Part shown: one piece after another, positions 1 to 9,014 of the stretch
Layout: the number at the start of each line of letters is the position of its first letter
Numbering within the stretch: position 1 is the stretch's first letter
Source: an uncultured Litorilinea sp.
Lineage (GTDB): Bacteria; Chloroflexota; Anaerolineae; Caldilineales; Caldilineaceae
Length of the DNA stretch: 15,130 nucleotides
Direction of reading: 5' to 3'
Assembly (NCBI GenBank): GCA_937922105.1
Contig: CAKZVN010000256.1
Coordinates: forward strand, 1-15,130
Made by a program: the position numbers and the translations under genes
The notes under the pieces: model-generated
Told to the model about the DNA's origin: nothing
Databases searched by the model: none
What the model saw: the letters and a program-made list of their open reading frames with translations, nothing else

Positions 1-1318
1 TCTCCACCCCAAAGAAGCTGTTGGTGGTGCGACAACAGCCGGCGCGCTCAAAGAGCGCGCTGGGGTCGGCGCCGGCGTCGCCGGTTTTGTGCGAGACTAG
101 GGCGAAGTCGCCGGCATACAGGCGCGGCCAAAATCGCTCGGGCGCAGCCGGCTCCAATTCCACTTCCACGCCGATGGCAGCCAACTGGCGGGCGAAGACG
201 CGAGCTTGTTCCAGGAACGGGCCGGCGGTCTCACGTACCAGCATGCGGACGCGAAAGCCTGCCGGGTAGCCGGCTTGGGCCAAGAGCAGATGCGCGGTCA
301 CCGGGTCATGGGGATAGCCTTCAGCCAAGTCGGCAGCATAGGCCCACGAGGTAGGCGGCAGGGGGAGGGTAGCCGGCGTGGCTTGGTCGCCGAACACGGT
401 CGCCACGATCTCGGCGCGGTCCAGCGCGAAGTGAAAGGCCTGGCGCACCGCGAGTTTGTCGAAGGGCGGCACGCGAATGTTCATGATAAACGCGTAGAAG
501 GACGGGCCGGGGGGCGTGCTCTCCACCACCAGTCCCTCGCGAGTCGCCAACGCCGCACGCTCGCCCAGCGGGAGATCGTAGGCGAGGTCCAAAGTGCGTT
601 GGCGCAGCGCAACGGCGCGGGCACGTCCGTCGGGGATGGCGCGGATCACCACGCGGTCCAAATAGGGCAGCCCCGGCAGCCAGTAGTCGGGGAAGCGTTC
701 CAGCGTAACCCGATCACCGGGAATCCATTCCACAAAGCGGAAGGGGCCGGTTCCTACGGGCGCGGTGGCGATGTCCTCCGCAGCTTCGCGCGGAAAGAGC
801 ATCAGCCGCGCCAGCGCGTCCAGGCGGTCGCCGCTGCGCTCGCGATAGTCAATGCGCACGGTACGTTCGTCCAGCGCGGTGACGCCGGTGACGGTGGGAA
901 AGCGATTGGCTAGGTGATGGCCTGCGTCGGCGTCGCGCGCTAGGTTGAGCGACCAGACCAAGTCGCCCGCGCTGAGCGCGCGCCCGTTGTGAAAGCGCAC
1001 CCCAGCGCGCAGACGGAGCGTGAGGCTCAAGCCGTCGTCGCCCAGCTGCCAGGACTCGGCGAGCCACGGCTCATAGCGCCCGCTGCGCGTGATGCGGATG
1101 GGCGCTTCGAAGAGCAGCGGCATGTGCGCGGTGTGGTTGACTTCCAGAAAAGGATGGAAGGTGATGAAATCCTCGCCCAGCGCGAGGTTCAAGGTACCGC
1201 CGGTGGGCGAGGGATCGGCGTCGGGCGTCGGCGTGGGCGCTTGCCCAAACGCGCGACAGCCGGCGACGAGCAAAGCCGTCATGGGGAGGACATGGCGCAA
1301 AAAGGTTCGTCTCGACAA
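1..1318 (-). CDS. ABC transporter substrate-binding lipoprotein, family 5 (peptide/oligopeptide type), 3' end outside window
   Basis: This is the extracytoplasmic binding protein of a peptide-type ABC importer (SBP_bac_5, DppA/OppA-like). I see 439 residues, and the C-terminus lies beyond the left edge. Family features are the early stretch LNLALGEDFITFHPF, the LAESWQLGDDGLSLTLRLR segment and the diagnostic PVGTGPFRFVEW at about residue 190. The best start is TTG at 1318: it gives the N-terminus MSRRTFLRHV, with a Tat motif (SRRTFLR), followed by a short hydrophobic stretch and the lipobox LVAGC with the lipidated Cys at residue 21. An in-frame TTG at 1321 is also possible. The ATG at 1282 would leave only eight residues before the cysteine. 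After the lipobox there is a short Pro/Thr linker. No permease or ATPase gene is visible, so they would lie to the left or elsewhere. The substrate cannot be read from the sequence. Confidence 0.88.
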   Translation of the reverse strand, partial: MSRRTFLRHVLPMTALLVAGCRAFGQAPTPTPDADPSPTGGTLNLALGEDFITFHPFLEVNHTAHMPLLFEAPIRITRSGRYEPWLAESWQLGDDGLSLTLRLRAGVRFHNGRALSAGDLVWSLNLARDADAGHHLANRFPTVTGVTALDERTVRIDYRERSGDRLDALARLMLFPREAAEDIATAPVGTGPFRFVEWIPGDRVTLERFPDYWLPGLPYLDRVVIRAIPDGRARAVALRQRTLDLAYDLPLGERAALATREGLVVESTPPGPSFYAFIMNIRVPPFDKLAVRQAFHFALDRAEIVATVFGDQATPATLPLPPTSWAYAADLAEGYPHDPVTAHLLLAQAGYPAGFRVRMLVRETAGPFLEQARVFARQLAAIGVEVELEPAAPERFWPRLYAGDFALVSHKTGDAGADPSALFERAGCCRTTNSFFGVE

Positions 1319-1370
1319 CAAGGTTGGCCCCGGTTGCGTACCGCGCAGGGTCGCCGCGTGTATTGGCTCT

Positions 1371-1376
1371 ATTCTA
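1371..1376 (-). promoter_or_regulatory. Possible -10 box of the lipoprotein gene
   Basis: On the minus strand the sequence reads TAGAAT, about 50 bases before the TTG start at 1318. No convincing -35 element lies 16-18 bases upstream, so this is a weak call. A small perfect inverted repeat, CCGCGA-AAA-TCGCGG at 1393-1407, lies just upstream and could be a regulator site or chance. Confidence 0.25.
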
Positions 1377-1524
1377 CCCAACAAGCGCCACGCCGCGAAA
1401 ATCGCGGGTGGGGCTGCTTGATAGGGGAAGGCGGCCGTTCAAATGAGAGTTTAGGACGGATGCAGTACCGCCTGAATACAAATCACGAGACCGGGCCAAT
1501 GACTGGTGGATATAGAGTGCGCCC

Positions 1525-2430
1525 TTAAACGAAAATCATTAGCGGGAGTACCTGGATTGCTGGACCAGTGACGGTAATGTCGCTGAAATCAGCATCCACA
1601 CTTTCATTAGTCGCTACTGACCCGAATAACGTGCTGAGTTTGTCAGGTTTTATCATTGCCAACCCGTAGTTCTCGAACGCGCTCACTGTCTGCCCCTTAG
1701 CGATGACACGGGTTACTTTGCCGACAACCCGCACATTGTTCTTATGCAATTCCGTAAGAGTTAAGTCTCGAAGGTTCGCCCTTCGTAGCGTGACGATGGC
1801 TTTTGCCCCATTCGGTTCAGTACAGCGCAAAAGAGCATTAGACAAAGGCGTTCTCTTGCGATCGTCGTCCAATATCCTTCTGAACTCTTCCATACCAGAT
1901 AGTGGTGACTGAGTTACCGTTGCTGATTTGCCTTTGTTGGACTGTGGATTTCTCTGCGTTTGTGGGTTAGGAGTGGCTTGGAATCTCATAAGAATTCCGA
2001 CTGCTTCCAGGTAATCGATCAGTGTATCAACGGCGTTCTTGTAGATGACACCACTGACTTCGATCAGCCGACCTGGGGATACCGACATCAGTTCGTTTGT
2101 AGTCTGAGGCTGGTTAAGCGCCGTGCTATTTCGTTTCAATTTGTCATAAAGCAAAATGGCAATCGATGCCTCGGTATGTGAACGCTGTTCTCGACGAACT
2201 TCTTGTGTTTTGTCTGATGCAGAGCCTGACGCTTCGATCTCCGCTCCTGCACTGAAAAGACTGGCGAACAGATGACTTAAATCGAATTTCGTGGCCCCGG
2301 TTATCGAACCTTCTTTGCGAGATTCACTTTCCCTTGTTACTTCTGACCCCAGTGAGAACCCCCCCTCAATGGCTGCAGAGAAGGAAACGAGCATCGGTAC
2401 ATCAAGGTAGATCGGATGGATCAGTTGCAT
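1525..2430 (-). CDS. Hypothetical protein resembling DUF6414, low-GC gene
   Basis: The 301-residue protein has no signal peptide, membrane segment or catalytic motif that I recognise. The N-terminus IYLDVPMLVSFSAAIEGGFS, a central ILLYDKL stretch and the C-terminal VVGKVTRVI resemble the DUF6414 family as I remember it. This is a family-level guess from memory, and no function is established. A Ser/Thr/Gln/Asn-rich linker at about residues 150-175 separates two halves. The start at 2430 is supported by AAGGAG shortly upstream on the minus strand. Base composition is clearly lower in GC than the neighbours: the 60 bases from 2101 contain 26 G or C. Codon choice is also unlike that of the flanking genes. 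This suggests recent acquisition between the AlaX and lipoprotein genes. There is a 72-bp gap after the AlaX stop and no mobile-element gene alongside. Confidence 0.75.
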   Translation of the reverse strand: MQLIHPIYLDVPMLVSFSAAIEGGFSLGSEVTRESESRKEGSITGATKFDLSHLFASLFSAGAEIEASGSASDKTQEVRREQRSHTEASIAILLYDKLKRNSTALNQPQTTNELMSVSPGRLIEVSGVIYKNAVDTLIDYLEAVGILMRFQATPNPQTQRNPQSNKGKSATVTQSPLSGMEEFRRILDDDRKRTPLSNALLRCTEPNGAKAIVTLRRANLRDLTLTELHKNNVRVVGKVTRVIAKGQTVSAFENYGLAMIKPDKLSTLFGSVATNESVDADFSDITVTGPAIQVLPLMIFV

Positions 2431-2502
2431 GAGTTACGTCTCCTTTTGGATTTGTAGCCCGTTGACGAGAAAACGTTGTTACAGTCGTTTCACTTGTTAA
2501 GA

Positions 2503-3699
2503 TCAGCCCAACCCCGCCCGCGCGTGGTCTAGTGCGGCGGCGGCTTGGGCCGGGGGGATGCCGCCGCCCTGGGCTAGCTCCGGGCGACCGCCGCCCCCGC
2601 CGCCAAAGGCCTGTAAGGTGGCGCGCAGGAGGTTGCCCATGTGGCGGTCTACGTCCGCGCTGCGCGCAAAGACTAGCGTCGTCTTGTCGCCCGCGGTCGT
2701 CGCCAAGAGCGCAATCGTGCCCGGCGCAGCCTGCAACAAGGTCGCCAGGGTCTTGAGCGTGTCCGCGGGGCGGTCGTCCCAGCAGCGCACCACCACGCGC
2801 CAATCGCCCAGGGGCTGGGCCGCAGCCAGCAACTCGGCGGCTTCATAGCGCAGCAACTGCGTGGTCAACTCCTCCACCTGGCGTTGATAGGCTTTGATCT
2901 GCTCCACCGCGCGGCCCATCAAATCCGGCACCTGCTCCACGTCGGTGCTGTAATGGGCCGCGGCTTGGACGAGCAACTCATGCTTGCGCATGTAGTCGGC
3001 GATCGCGCGCTTGCCGCACAGGAACGAAACGCGCGTCTGCCCGCGACGACGCTCCTGGCGCAAGAGCTTGATCGGACCGATCTCTGCCGTGTTGCGCACA
3101 TGCGTCCCGCCACAGGCCGAGTAGTCGAAGGCCTGAATCTCCACAATACGAATTTGGCCGCGCACCGCGGGCGGGCGCCGCAGCGGGAGGGTTGCCAGCG
3201 CGGCCTCGTCCACCAGCGTCGCGGTGATGGGCAGCGCCGCGGCGACTAGATCGTTGGCGACCTGCTCCACCCGGGCCAACTGCGCGGCGCTCAGCGTAGC
3301 GCACTCCAGGTCCAGTGTAGACTCCTGTGCGCCGAAATGCACTGACACCGTTTCGCAGCCGGTTTCGCGCACAAAGACTTGCGAGAGCAAGTGTTGGCCC
3401 GAATGTTGCTGCATATGGTCGAAGCGCCGCGGCCAATCAATCACCCCGTGCACGGGGCCGAGCGGCGGCGCGCTCTCTCCCGCAGCCAACACATGGAGAA
3501 TCTGCCCGTCCTGTGCAATGACGTCCGTCACCGCGCAGCCGCCCAGCGTGCCCAGGTCGTGGGGCTGCCCGCCGGAGGTGAGATAGAAATAGGTGGCGTC
3601 CAGCACGAGCGCAGGCTGCCCCTGGACCTCGGTGACGGCAAGTAGGGTGGCGTCGAAGCTGGTGCAATAAGCGTCGTCATAATAGCGGCGAATGGTCAT
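2503..3699 (-). CDS. AlaX-type alanyl-tRNA editing protein with DHHA1 domain
   Basis: This is a stand-alone editing enzyme predicted to hydrolyse Ser or Gly mischarged on tRNA-Ala in the cytoplasm. It is 398 residues long. The N-terminal part has the AlaRS-like signature TSGGQPHDLG at about 41-50. The editing core contains HSGQH (H99, H103) and CGGTH (C196, H200), the usual four zinc ligands. A likely coiled coil at about 262-295 leads into a DHHA1/C-Ala-like domain ending in the glycine-rich GGGGGGRPELAQGGG at about 366-380. This architecture is the long AlaX form with a C-terminal tRNA-binding module. No aminoacylation domain is present, so it is not a truncated AlaRS. I chose ATG 3699, which has GGGAG about 10 bases upstream. 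Extension to 3834 adds 45 residues without family similarity. It lies in the same orientation as galK, 158 bp downstream of it. Confidence 0.9.
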   Translation of the reverse strand: MTIRRYYDDAYCTSFDATLLAVTEVQGQPALVLDATYFYLTSGGQPHDLGTLGGCAVTDVIAQDGQILHVLAAGESAPPLGPVHGVIDWPRRFDHMQQHSGQHLLSQVFVRETGCETVSVHFGAQESTLDLECATLSAAQLARVEQVANDLVAAALPITATLVDEAALATLPLRRPPAVRGQIRIVEIQAFDYSACGGTHVRNTAEIGPIKLLRQERRRGQTRVSFLCGKRAIADYMRKHELLVQAAAHYSTDVEQVPDLMGRAVEQIKAYQRQVEELTTQLLRYEAAELLAAAQPLGDWRVVVRCWDDRPADTLKTLATLLQAAPGTIALLATTAGDKTTLVFARSADVDRHMGNLLRATLQAFGGGGGGRPELAQGGGIPPAQAAAALDHARAGLG

Positions 3700-3857
3700 C
3701 GGGGCGGCTCCCATACAAAGTGAACGCGGGGCGGTAGCATCCTGTTGCGGGCGCGACGACCGGGTAGCGGTTGCCGGCGCGGGCCGTGGAGCGCGATGAT
3801 GGTAGGCACACCCGCCCCGCCGGACCTCCATCAATGTGGCTTGGTGGCTTGGTTGGG
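3700..3857. other. Intergenic gap galK-alaX
   Basis: These 158 bases hold no gene I can support. I see no terminator or strong promoter. An 8-base tandem repeat (GTGGCTTG twice, 3836-3851) lies just beyond the galK stop. Confidence 0.5.
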
Positions 3858-5036
3858 CTATAGGTAGAGCAGGCGCGCGCCGGGGCCTGGTTTGCTCACA
3901 TAAACCTCGGGCCAGATGTTGGCGGCCTTGGGGTATTGTTCATAGATGGCATCGGCGACGGCCTGCTCTTGGCCCGGCTGCACCAGCGCCACCGCGCAGC
4001 CGCCGAAGCCCGCGCCGGTCAAGCGCGCGCCATAGCAACCGGCGACGCTGCGCATGGCATCCACCATCGCATCCAGCGCGGCGCTGCTCACCTCATAGTC
4101 GTCGCGCAGACTGGCGTGGCTGGCATTCATGAGCTTGCCCACTGTGATCAGGTCGCCTGCCTCCAGCGCAGCGACCGTGCGCAGCACGCGCTCGTTTTCC
4201 GCCACCACATGGCGACAGCGCTGATAGACCGTGGGCGAAAGCAGAGTGCGATGCTGCTCCAGCTGGGCCGTGGTCACGTCGCGCAGCGCGCGGATGCCGG
4301 GCAAGACCGCTTGCAGCGCGGCGACACCCTCTTCGCACTGGCGGCGACGCTCGTTATACGCGCTGCCCGCCAGCGAACGGCTGGCTTTGGTGTTGCCGAT
4401 GACCAACGCGGCCTGGGGCGGAAAGGGGATCAGCCGGTATTCCAGGCTGCGACAGTCAATCAAGAGCGCATGGTTCTCTTGGCCCAAGACGCTGATGAAC
4501 TGGTCCATGATGCCGCAGTTGACGCCCACGAACTTGTTTTCGGCGCGTTGGGCCGCGCGCGCGATCTGCACGCCGTCCAGCGCATCGCGCCGCTCCGCCG
4601 CAGCCAGCAGCGCATAGGCCGTGGCAACCTCCAGCGCGGCTGAGCTGCTCAGCCCGCCTGCGCGCGGCACGTTGCCGCTGATCAGCCCGTCGAAGCCGCG
4701 CAGTTCGATGCCCAGTTCCTGCAAGACCCACGCCACGCCCTGCACATAGTTGACCCACAGCTTGTCCGGGTTGAAGCGGATGGCATCCAGGCTGAACTCG
4801 TAGCGGTCGTCATACTCCAACGAGTAGAGATGGACGCGGCGGTCGGTCCGCGGGCGCAGCACGATGCGCACATCGCGCTTGATGGCGACGGGCAAGACGA
4901 AGCCGTCGTTGTAGTCGGTGTGCTCGCCGATCAGGTTGACGCGACCCGGCCCGATGGCGACCAGCGTGGGCGCAGCATTAAACCGGTTGGAGAATTCGGT
5001 GATCAGGCTTTGGGTACGGGGGTCGGGTGTGGTCAT
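3858..5036 (-). CDS. galK: Galactokinase
   Basis: It phosphorylates alpha-D-galactose to galactose-1-phosphate with ATP, the first committed step of the Leloir pathway, in the cytoplasm. The 392-residue length is normal for the family. The galactokinase signature GRVNLIGEHTDYNDGFVLP is at about 31-49, with the sugar-binding Glu-His-x-Asp. The GHMP ATP-binding motif GGLSSSAALEV is at about 127-137. The catalytic base is the Asp of GIMDQF near 178. GHMP motif 3 (LTGAGFGGCAV) is near 340. The ATG start at 5036 has GAGGGG about 7-12 bases upstream. The Trm9-like gene ends only 28 bp upstream, so the two are probably cotranscribed. No galT, galE or galM is in the window, so the rest of the pathway must be encoded elsewhere. 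A different sugar substrate cannot be excluded, but the signature is classical. Confidence 0.96.
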   Translation of the reverse strand: MTTPDPRTQSLITEFSNRFNAAPTLVAIGPGRVNLIGEHTDYNDGFVLPVAIKRDVRIVLRPRTDRRVHLYSLEYDDRYEFSLDAIRFNPDKLWVNYVQGVAWVLQELGIELRGFDGLISGNVPRAGGLSSSAALEVATAYALLAAAERRDALDGVQIARAAQRAENKFVGVNCGIMDQFISVLGQENHALLIDCRSLEYRLIPFPPQAALVIGNTKASRSLAGSAYNERRRQCEEGVAALQAVLPGIRALRDVTTAQLEQHRTLLSPTVYQRCRHVVAENERVLRTVAALEAGDLITVGKLMNASHASLRDDYEVSSAALDAMVDAMRSVAGCYGARLTGAGFGGCAVALVQPGQEQAVADAIYEQYPKAANIWPEVYVSKPGPGARLLYL

Positions 5037-5064
5037 GGTGAAATCCCCTCGCTATCACGGCGCA

Positions 5065-5826
5065 CTAGGGTGTCGCCGCGCGACGCAACAAGGCATATAA
5101 GTTGAGATCGCCGCGCTTGCCGTCGGCGCGGTAGGTGGTGATGATTTCCAGCCCGCTGTGCGCGGCGAGACGCGTCAACTCGGCGGCGTCCACCTGGTGC
5201 ACATAGCGCACAGCATAGGTCCCTTGATGCCAGGGCAAGAGCGCGTCACCCGGCTCCACCGCGGTGGGGTCAATCGCGCAGGTCGCCCAGTCCAACTGCT
5301 TGGCTGCCAGTTGCGGGCTGTCCAAGAATTGCCAGAACGAGAGCGCCAAACACCCACCGGGACGCAACAGGCGAGCCAGCGCGGCGACCGTCGCCAGGCG
5401 CAGCGCATAGCCCGGCAGATGCTGGAGCGTCGCCAAACACGCCACGACATCAAAGCCCTGGGCGTGCGGACGGGGCAGTGCCTCCTCCCAGCCGGGCTGG
5501 GCCAAGTCTGTCTGGACGAAGTGCGCGGTCAGGTTGGGTAGCCCGGCGGTGCGGTTGCGCGCATGGGCCAAGAGCGCAGGGTTGGCGTCCACGCCCACAT
5601 AGATTACCGGTACGCCGCGCGCTGCCAACACCGAAGCCAGCCGCCCATTGCCGCACCCGATGTCCGCTACCGTCTGGGGGCGTGCGCTCGTCTCCGGCGG
5701 CAACTGTGCGACCAGGGTTGCCATGCCGGGAGCCGTGGCTTGGCGCGTCGCGTCGAAGGGATCGGCGACCGCCGTGTAAAACGCTCGGTTGAGGGCAAGC
5801 AACTTGGCCTGTGTCTCCGGGTCCAT
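5065..5826 (-). CDS. Class I SAM methyltransferase, Trm9/ALKBH8-like (predicted tRNA wobble-uridine carboxymethyl methyltransferase)
   Basis: The predicted 253-residue protein has a Rossmann SAM-binding core: motif I VADIGCGNGRLA at about 53-64, an acidic end of strand 2 (GVDAN, D80), and LLRPGGCLAL at about 153-162. Two regions go beyond a generic methyltransferase. The N-terminal FYTAVADPFDATR at about 16-28 resembles the YxxIAxHFSxTR element of Trm9/ALKBH8. The C-terminal DALLPWH, followed by RYVH, ELTRL and DGKRGDLNLY at about 194-244, matches the family's PWH...RYYH...GEL arrangement. Known Trm9 proteins methylate cm5U34 in tRNA to mcm5U34. Here that activity is inferred. The gene is divergent from elp3, the enzyme that starts the same modification, which supports the call. 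The ATG at 5826 is preceded by GAGAGG. An in-frame upstream start at 5880 would add 18 residues without similarity. The fallback is an unassigned SAM methyltransferase. Confidence 0.75.
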   Translation of the reverse strand: MDPETQAKLLALNRAFYTAVADPFDATRQATAPGMATLVAQLPPETSARPQTVADIGCGNGRLASVLAARGVPVIYVGVDANPALLAHARNRTAGLPNLTAHFVQTDLAQPGWEEALPRPHAQGFDVVACLATLQHLPGYALRLATVAALARLLRPGGCLALSFWQFLDSPQLAAKQLDWATCAIDPTAVEPGDALLPWHQGTYAVRYVHQVDAAELTRLAAHSGLEIITTYRADGKRGDLNLYALLRRAATP

Positions 5827-5851
5827 GCGTCCATCGTGCCTCTCTGGTGTA

Positions 5852-5860
5852 TGGTATACT
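5852..5860 (+). promoter_or_regulatory. Predicted extended -10 promoter of elp3, within a divergent promoter region
   Basis: TGGTATACT is a TGn extended -10 element followed by TATACT, 65 bases before the elp3 start. No good -35 is visible, as is usual for extended -10 promoters. Because GTATAC is palindromic, the minus strand carries TATACC at nearly the same place. It has TTGCAT 16 bases upstream of it, which could serve the methyltransferase gene. Confidence 0.5.
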
Positions 5861-5924
5861 ATGGCCCGGCGGTTATGCAACGAAGGCGGCGCGTCGGTGG
5901 GCCGTGTGATGGATTGAGGTAGTT

Positions 5925-7634
<1,710 letters not shown>

Positions 7635-7641
7635 GCCTGCT

Positions 7642-7659
7642 TTTTGCCACGGGGCAAAA
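7642..7659 (+). terminator. Hairpin after elp3, possible terminator
   Basis: TTTTGCC and GGCAAAA form a 7-bp stem around a 4-base ACGG loop, 8 bases after the elp3 stop. The following bases (TTCCCTCTT) are only moderately T-rich, so it may be a weak terminator. Confidence 0.4.
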
Positions 7660-7666
7660 TTCCCTC

Positions 7667-7695
7667 TTGACAGAACGGAACATTTGTTCTATATT
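7667..7695 (+). promoter_or_regulatory. Strong sigma-70 type promoter upstream of the 199-aa gene
   Basis: A perfect -35 TTGACA (7667-7672) is followed by exactly 17 bases and then TATATT (7690-7695), one mismatch from the -10 consensus. The predicted transcription start is near 7702. It is the strongest housekeeping promoter I see in the window. Confidence 0.8.
7678..7689. promoter_or_regulatory. Candidate LexA (SOS) operator, GAAC-N4-GTTC
   Basis: GAAC-ATTT-GTTC is a perfect match to the core of the Gram-positive type LexA/DinR box. It lies entirely inside the -35/-10 spacer and abuts the -10 hexamer, where a bound repressor would block RNA polymerase. That this organism's LexA recognises this motif is an inference. 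Confidence 0.55.
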
Positions 7696-7701
7696 GGCCC
7701 C

Positions 7702-7730
7702 AACGATAGGGATTCGGCCCGCCTATCGTT
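7702..7730 (+). promoter_or_regulatory. Perfect 9-bp inverted repeat in the 5' leader of the 199-aa gene
   Basis: AACGATAGG (7702-7710) and CCTATCGTT (7722-7730) are perfect inverted arms around 11 bases. The left arm begins at the predicted transcription start and the right arm ends 9 bases before the ATG. The leader RNA would therefore be almost wholly one hairpin. It could be a second operator or a translational control stem. Confidence 0.5.
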
Positions 7731-7739
7731 TGGACCGGT

Positions 7740-8339
7740 ATGGATACACCGACCTTGATTGCAGCACAGTTGGATGCACATCCCGGCGAGATTTTGCCCT
7801 GGTTGCGCAGGCTTGCGCTGGACTTGACGCCTAGCTTGCCGCCGCAACGCTCTCTGCTGGTGGGGCCGCCCACAGTGAGCGCCGCCCTGCTCACCCCCTA
7901 TGAGACCGCTGCGCTCTATCTGGCGTCACGCACCCTGGAGCCGGCTCCGCTGGCATGGGTCCATCACTATCCCGTGGTGCTTGCCGTCACCTATGTGCCC
8001 CTCCGCCATCCGCGCATCGGCCTTGAAGTGCGCGCGTGGCTCCCCTCTCCGGCGACGCTGGACGTTGTGCTCCGGCACATCACCGGGCATTTTGCCCATG
8101 CCCATTTGGTATTGTCCGGCGTCGCCTCCTCCTCTCCCCATGGCGGCGCGCCGCCGTTACCCTGCAATCTCTGGCTGGCAAGCCGCTTGGCAACCGGCAA
8201 CGCGACAGGCGACCGCGAGCAACTCTACTTGGCGTGGCTGGAGCAGTACCGCGCGCTGCGCGGGGACTACCCCGCCGACCCGCGGCGCAGCTTTCGCGGC
8301 GCGCTGGCGACCTGTCGCCGCCGCTTACGCCAGGGCTAA
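7740..8339 (+). CDS. Hypothetical protein behind a candidate SOS promoter
   Basis: I do not recognise this 199-residue protein. It has no signal peptide, no clear transmembrane helix, no metal-binding cysteine cluster (one Cys near 141, one near 191) and no nucleotide-binding motif. The centre (about 70-125) alternates hydrophobic stretches such as YPVVLAVTYVPL and LEVRAWLP, compatible with an alpha/beta fold. The C-terminus (about 160-199) is basic and probably helical, ending in CRRRLRQG, which might bind nucleic acid. GC content matches the neighbours, so it looks resident. ATG 7740 lacks a clear Shine-Dalgarno sequence, having only GGA just upstream. It has its own promoter with an SOS-like box in the spacer and a leader hairpin, and no cotranscribed partner. 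A DNA-damage role is only suggested by the promoter. Confidence 0.75.
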   Translation: MDTPTLIAAQLDAHPGEILPWLRRLALDLTPSLPPQRSLLVGPPTVSAALLTPYETAALYLASRTLEPAPLAWVHHYPVVLAVTYVPLRHPRIGLEVRAWLPSPATLDVVLRHITGHFAHAHLVLSGVASSSPHGGAPPLPCNLWLASRLATGNATGDREQLYLAWLEQYRALRGDYPADPRRSFRGALATCRRRLRQG

Positions 8340-8351
8340 GCCGCTGCGCGC

Positions 8352-8400
8352 GTGGCAGAATGGGAGCGGGGTTGCTGTCGCCTTGCCGTTTGCCTGCCAC
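8352..8400. repeat. Inverted repeat GTGGCAG / CTGCCAC between the 199-aa gene and bcp
   Basis: GTGGCAG (8352-8358) and CTGCCAC (8394-8400) are perfect inverted arms separated by 35 bases. They could close a large hairpin downstream of the 199-aa gene or be spaced half-sites. No T-tract follows. The 192-base gap between the two genes holds no other gene or clear promoter. Confidence 0.25.
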
Positions 8401-8531
8401 AATAGGCGCACATGGACGCCGGGGCGTGTACCCGCCGGTCTCAGGCAACATTACCAACCAGTCGGATTGCCGCGCGCCGGTCGCGGCGAAGCGATTGTCC
8501 ATCCACAGCGCGCAACAAAGGAGTAGTTCGT

Positions 8532-8996
8532 ATGACCCAGTTACAAGTGGGCGACCCGGCCCCCGATTTCAGCGCCCTCACCGACACGGGCGAAACGGTC
8601 CGCTTGTCCGATTTTCGCGGCAAGCGGGTAGTCCTCTATTTCTATCCCAAAGACGATACCCCCGGCTGTACCAAACAGGCGTGTAGCTTTCGCGACAGCT
8701 ACGCCGAGATCCAGGAGCGCAACGCGGTGGTGCTGGGTGTCAGCCCGGATGGGCAGAAGGCGCACCAAAAGTTCAAGACCAAGTATGACTTGCCCTTTAC
8801 GCTGTTGGTAGACGAGGACCATGCCATTTCCGAAGCCTACGGCGTGTGGGTGGAGAAGTCCATGTACGGCAAGAAATATATGGGGGTGGCGCGCAGCCAT
8901 TTCGTGATTGACGAAGAGGGCAAGCTGGTAGGCGTGAGTTACAACGTCAAACCGGAAGAGAGCCTGCCCGAAGCGCTGGCGGTGCTGTCGGCCTGA
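8532..8996 (+). CDS. bcp: Thioredoxin-dependent peroxiredoxin, Bcp/PrxQ type
   Basis: It reduces hydrogen peroxide and organic hydroperoxides in the cytoplasm, with thioredoxin as the usual electron donor. The product has 154 residues, the normal length. The AhpC/TSA fold starts with VGDPAPDFSA. The active site is YPKDDTPGCTKQACSFRD, with peroxidatic Cys46 and resolving Cys51 five residues later, the arrangement of atypical 2-Cys PrxQ proteins. The conserved Arg near 120 (GVARSHFVID) completes the active site. The start at 8532 is fixed by GGAG at 8520-8523 and by homology; 40 upstream in-frame residues are not family-like. It stands alone between a 192-bp gap and a strong terminator, so it is probably monocistronic. 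No regulator of oxidative stress is adjacent. Confidence 0.96.
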   Translation: MTQLQVGDPAPDFSALTDTGETVRLSDFRGKRVVLYFYPKDDTPGCTKQACSFRDSYAEIQERNAVVLGVSPDGQKAHQKFKTKYDLPFTLLVDEDHAISEAYGVWVEKSMYGKKYMGVARSHFVIDEEGKLVGVSYNVKPEESLPEALAVLSA

Positions 8997-9014
8997 GCAG
9001 CGGACGGCGGGCGC

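Noticed and set aside
206..913. Plus-strand open frame of 235 codons, with others at 989-1528 and 1089-1421
   Set aside because: They are antisense to the family-5 binding protein, whose minus-strand frame is continuous and clearly homologous. Their proteins are Arg/Gly/Gln-rich without family features.
8036..8686. Plus-strand open frame of 216 codons spanning the end of the 199-aa gene and the start of bcp
   Set aside because: It overlaps both better-supported genes out of frame, including the conserved start of bcp, and shows no protein family features.
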